A stretch of 64,000 nucleotides of DNA from the NCBI GenBank assembly GCA_022376515.1, contig WTXI01000057.1, positions 124,001 through 188,000 on the forward strand, written 5' to 3'. The stretch's first letter is position 1; the number at the start of each line of letters is the position of its first letter. Source of the stretch: Lactifluus volemus. Taxonomy: Eukaryota; Basidiomycota; Agaricomycetes; Russulales; Russulaceae. Shown piece after piece: positions 60,881 through 64,000 of the stretch. Below the pieces are notes generated by a model. That model saw only the letters and a list, made by a program, of their open reading frames with translations. It was not told where the DNA came from and did not search any database. Made by a program: the position numbers and the translations under genes.

Positions 60881-61043
60881 TTTTTTTTTTTTTTTTTTAA
60901 ATCTGCATTTATATCCCGCAACAAGAAGCTATGACAAAGACGCGGTCCCCGGGGTACAGGATGGGAACAGGCGGCGTAGGGAGGGCATGTGTAAATAACA
61001 GGGAGACTGAACGGATGAGTGGCTGGTGAGGGATTGTGGGGGA
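60881..61043 (-). mobile_element. Retroposed insertion with oligo(A) tail and 15-bp target duplication
   Basis: An 18-T run (60881-60898) is the poly(A) tail read from the minus strand. The insertion is flanked by a perfect 15-bp direct repeat ACGTGCTGAGTCTGC (60866-60880 and 61044-61058). The homologous site before copy 4 has this 15-mer once. The body on the minus strand ends ...GGACCGCGTCTTTGTCATAG then CTTCTTGTTGCGGGATATAA shortly before the A run. I see no clear Pol III A/B boxes, so a truncated retrocopy of an mRNA 3' end is as likely as a SINE. Confidence 0.85.
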
Positions 61044-61173
61044 ACGTGCTGAGTCTGCGTCAAGCCCGATGGAGGACCACCCATCACCACCGCGCCGCTG
61101 CCACGCCAAACGTGATTTGGAACGTCAACATGCGGATGGCACCTTGTTGCCTCAACCTCTCACCTCGACTACA

Positions 61174-64000
61174 ATGTCTCTTGCACAACCACATTCGTAT
61201 GCCAAAGTGTATTACATTCCTTCTCGCGAAATATTAATCATTACTACAGCCAAGGTCCTCAAACCCCCGAAATAGGGTACCTCAGTCACTTCCATTTAAT
61301 TGTCATTTTTGCTCACATAATTGCCTTTGACCAGTGCTCAGGTCATCGAAACTCAACAACGACTTCTCCCTCTCGAGGTGACTGGTACGTAGGTTGGTGA
61401 TACCACTGAGATGTGTCCTATAGTAAGCCCGTTTCCCCGTCAGTACTGAGGGCGCACAATCTTCCTCGTCTCAAGACCGTCTTTGGGAAGAAACGACAGT
61501 TTTACGTAACTGTGAACAACGATGCGAGAACATGGCAGACACGACCTGTTCGAAGCGTGGGACAGCGCGTGGAATGGAACCAGGTTCTGGACTCCTTGTA
61601 CGAAATCTATACTTTTTTGAAATTTCTTTTTACAATTGAGTCTCTTGCAGTGTCATACTATCACTCTCCCGTATTACTGCATCTCTTTATGTGAAAAGGA
61701 CCTTGAGGAAAGACATCCTTGTTGGAAGGCATGAGATCCTCTGTGAACCTCAACATGGTTCGTCTTGTTGGATCCTTACTCGCATTCATATGACTCAGCA
61801 CATTGTAGACCTTGATATTATTTTGAGCCATGATGAGGGTCACTCAACGGAGCCGGTCACACTCTCCTTGAAGATCACCGTCTCACCAAATGCGAGTCAC
61901 TGCCTGACTGCTCCGGTCAGCACCGTGAACCACACAGCGATCGATTTGGACAGCCCGCCGGTCGTTGAAGGAAATTCCGCGTCTCCTACTGTTCAAGTCG
62001 TCAGTGAAATCATCCAACCAGCGCTAGTCACCGCTCCTCTACTTCCTTTATCCGGGACCAGTGACCTTCCCATTGAGAGCAGTACTTCTGTGCGACCAGC
62101 ATCGGACAGCCAGACGGAGATGCCACGCATCGCTCTCCGTCGTGCTGGGGAGGCTGTCGATACGATGGAATCATGGGCCATTGCTGTTGGGGTTGTCAAG
62201 CAGGTGATGGATGTCGTCGGTCCAAAAATCGCATCAGTATGCCCAAAGCTATTTTTCTTTTTCGCCGTGTTAACTTTCGTTCTCCAGCTGCATCCCTGCG
62301 CAAGTCTAGCATGGAGTCTGCTCTCAAAGATTCCCGAGGTGCGTCACCTTGCCTTGGAGGAGGATGCGGGACATTCATTATTTTTTCTCTCCTCGTTTCT
62401 AGACTTTGCTAAAGCAGTTTCAGCGTGACGACAATGTCCGATCACTATTTGAAGCCATATCCGATGCATTTGCGTTTGCGAGAGATGCGGACGCTTTGAG
62501 GAGGATCAAGCCGGAGTCTCTCCAGGCGAAAATTCTTGAGGACATGTTGGAACGGGTCACGGAAATCAGCAAATTTATTGAATCGTATGCGAATGATGTG
62601 CGAGTCGGTACGTTGTCCTGAGCCCTTTGGTTACTCATCGTCAACATGGGATTTGCAGGAAAGCGGACTTGGAAGAATATCCGTGGCAAGGTTGACGGGA
62701 AAGTCACACAGTACCGCACCATCCTCACCCGACTGCGAGACGATTTTCTTGCGCGTGCTGCTGTCACGACAGAGGTTACTGTGCTTCGAATCCAGGACGA
62801 TGTGAGTAATATTATCCCAAACAAGCAGGAGTTTCTCGACTCAATAGCGCGAACATAGCTTAAAGCGATGTCAAACCAAGCATTAGAAGCCGGTGCGTAA
62901 TATTGATGGCCACGAGATCATGTCTGACGGAGAGCACACAGAATTCAGTTACATAATCAGGGAATTGCCTTATAAGGGAGGCTGGCGATACGGCGATGAG
63001 AAACGCTGTCTTCCTGGAACACGCGAAGATTTCTTGGATCATATCTTCAAGTGGGTCGAGAATCCTGAATCCGAACGAGGCCTCGTGCTCTTCGGCCAAG
63101 CAGGCACTGGAAAGTCTTCAATAGCTCATGAAGTCGCACGCCATTTCGAGGACAAGTGTCTCGGATCTTACTTCGCCTTTGTTCGTTCGGAAGGATCCAA
63201 AGACGAGTCATACCAACTTTTCACAACACTTGCATGTGATCTCTCCAACACCTATCCTGCGTTCAAATCCGCCCTCGGGAGGGTCCTTAAGGATCAAATG
63301 TCGCTTCGTGGTACCCGAGACCGTGGTACCCTTTTTGAACGACTCATCCTCGAACCGCTCAAGGATCTACAAATCCGTGATCCAATCCTTATCGTAATCG
63401 ATGGATTGGACGAGAGTGGAGATGCGAGTGGTACTAGAGGATTACACACGTTCCTTGCTGAACATCTTCTCGACCTCCCTTCAAAATTCCGTATTCTCAT
63501 CGCATCAAGGCCGGACGTTGGCATCGAATCTGCATTCGCCGAAGCTCTATCTGTCCACACCCTCTACATGGATGATGACAAGCTTTCTGCGAAAACGGAG
63601 GACGATATTCTCGCGTACTTTCGGCACGCGCTCGATCCGGACGCTTTCAAAGACTATGGCGTGAATCTATCAAAGGCAGCGGAGGGCCTGTTCCAGTGGG
63701 CTTCTGTTGCATGCGGATTCATAAACAACCCTCCTGCTAGTTTCGGCTTTAGCAAGAAAGAGGTCGTACAGCGCTTGTTGAGACGCAATCACGACCGCGA
63801 TGGACAAGATCCGTTGGACCAGTTATACAAAGAAGTTCTCGAGGGATATTTCAACCCCCCTGCAGCACAGACATTATTTCGATCTGTGATGGGACAACTT
63901 TTTGCTGCGATCCAGCCTCTCACCATCAGTTCCCTGATTGCCCTGCGCCGACATGCACCTAAAGATGATCGCGAGGATCCTGACCCTGAAGATTCTGATC
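61174..64000 (+). CDS. C2-NACHT-WD40 NLR protein, copy 5, truncated by window end
   Basis: Fifth copy, closest to copy 4, from which it is offset by 8618 bp start to start. The C2-like part (LRAHNLP-type block disturbed by ACTGAGGGCG near 61445, then KKRQFYVTVNNDARTWQTRP), the 61691-62428 frame, helical exons and the NACHT exon (Walker A GQAGTGKSS, LIVIDGLDES) are present. The NACHT frame is open to the window end (about DDREDPDPEDSD), and the WD40 exon must lie beyond. As in copy 4, exon 1 read as in copy 2 ends in TAG (CCGAAATAGGG). Exon 3 has TACTGAGGG where the others have TACTCAGGG, which would be an in-frame stop (Leu codon CTC to CTG is harmless only in the V-L-R frame; here it reads VLRAHN). 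Status beyond the window is unknown. Confidence 0.82.

Overview
The window is nuclear DNA of a filamentous basidiomycete, most likely an Agaricomycete of the Rhizoctonia/Ceratobasidiaceae type. This is inferred from genes split by many 45-100 nt introns, single-copy eukaryotic housekeeping genes, DUF6534-type membrane proteins, and very large STAND NTPases (NACHT plus WD40) with an N-terminal C2-like domain. No assignment was checked against a database.

Layout. 1-5.6 kb: the 3' end of a sugar transporter, holocytochrome-c synthase with four CPV heme-regulatory motifs, then about 2.7 kb without a recognisable gene that holds a divergent duplication and four tandem intron-like units carrying perfect G-quadruplex motifs. 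6-11.7 kb: NLR copy 1 (damaged). 12.6-24.8 kb: a compact housekeeping block with dihydroxyacetone kinase (-), a DUSP/USP deubiquitinase (+), CCZ1 (+), ribosomal protein eL43 (+), a five-CCCH zinc-finger protein (-) and an initiator tRNA-Met with a tiny intron. 25-34 kb: two multi-pass membrane protein genes (-), a relic of an NLR 5' end, a candidate solo LTR and a 5'-truncated LINE with a 28-nt poly(A) tail. 35-64 kb: NLR copy 2 (intact, about 1717 aa), SDA1, NLR copies 3 and 4 (damaged), a duplicated SDA1 fragment, and NLR copy 5 running off the end.

The centre of interest is the NLR array: five near-identical genes of 5.6 kb plus one relic, all on the + strand, with shared 5' cassettes and partly shared 3' flanks. 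The intact copy reads C2-like, helical (Goodbye-like), NACHT, linker, 14 WD40 repeats, conserved tail. This is the architecture class of fungal incompatibility and innate-immunity receptors such as HET-E/HET-D of Podospora. Paralogue differences in the WD40 units sit largely at the blade-surface positions known to be hypervariable in that family.

Every frameshift localised in the window, in housekeeping genes as well as NLRs, is a one-base loss. Consensus-sequence error therefore competes seriously with real pseudogenisation and should be excluded before any copy is called dead.
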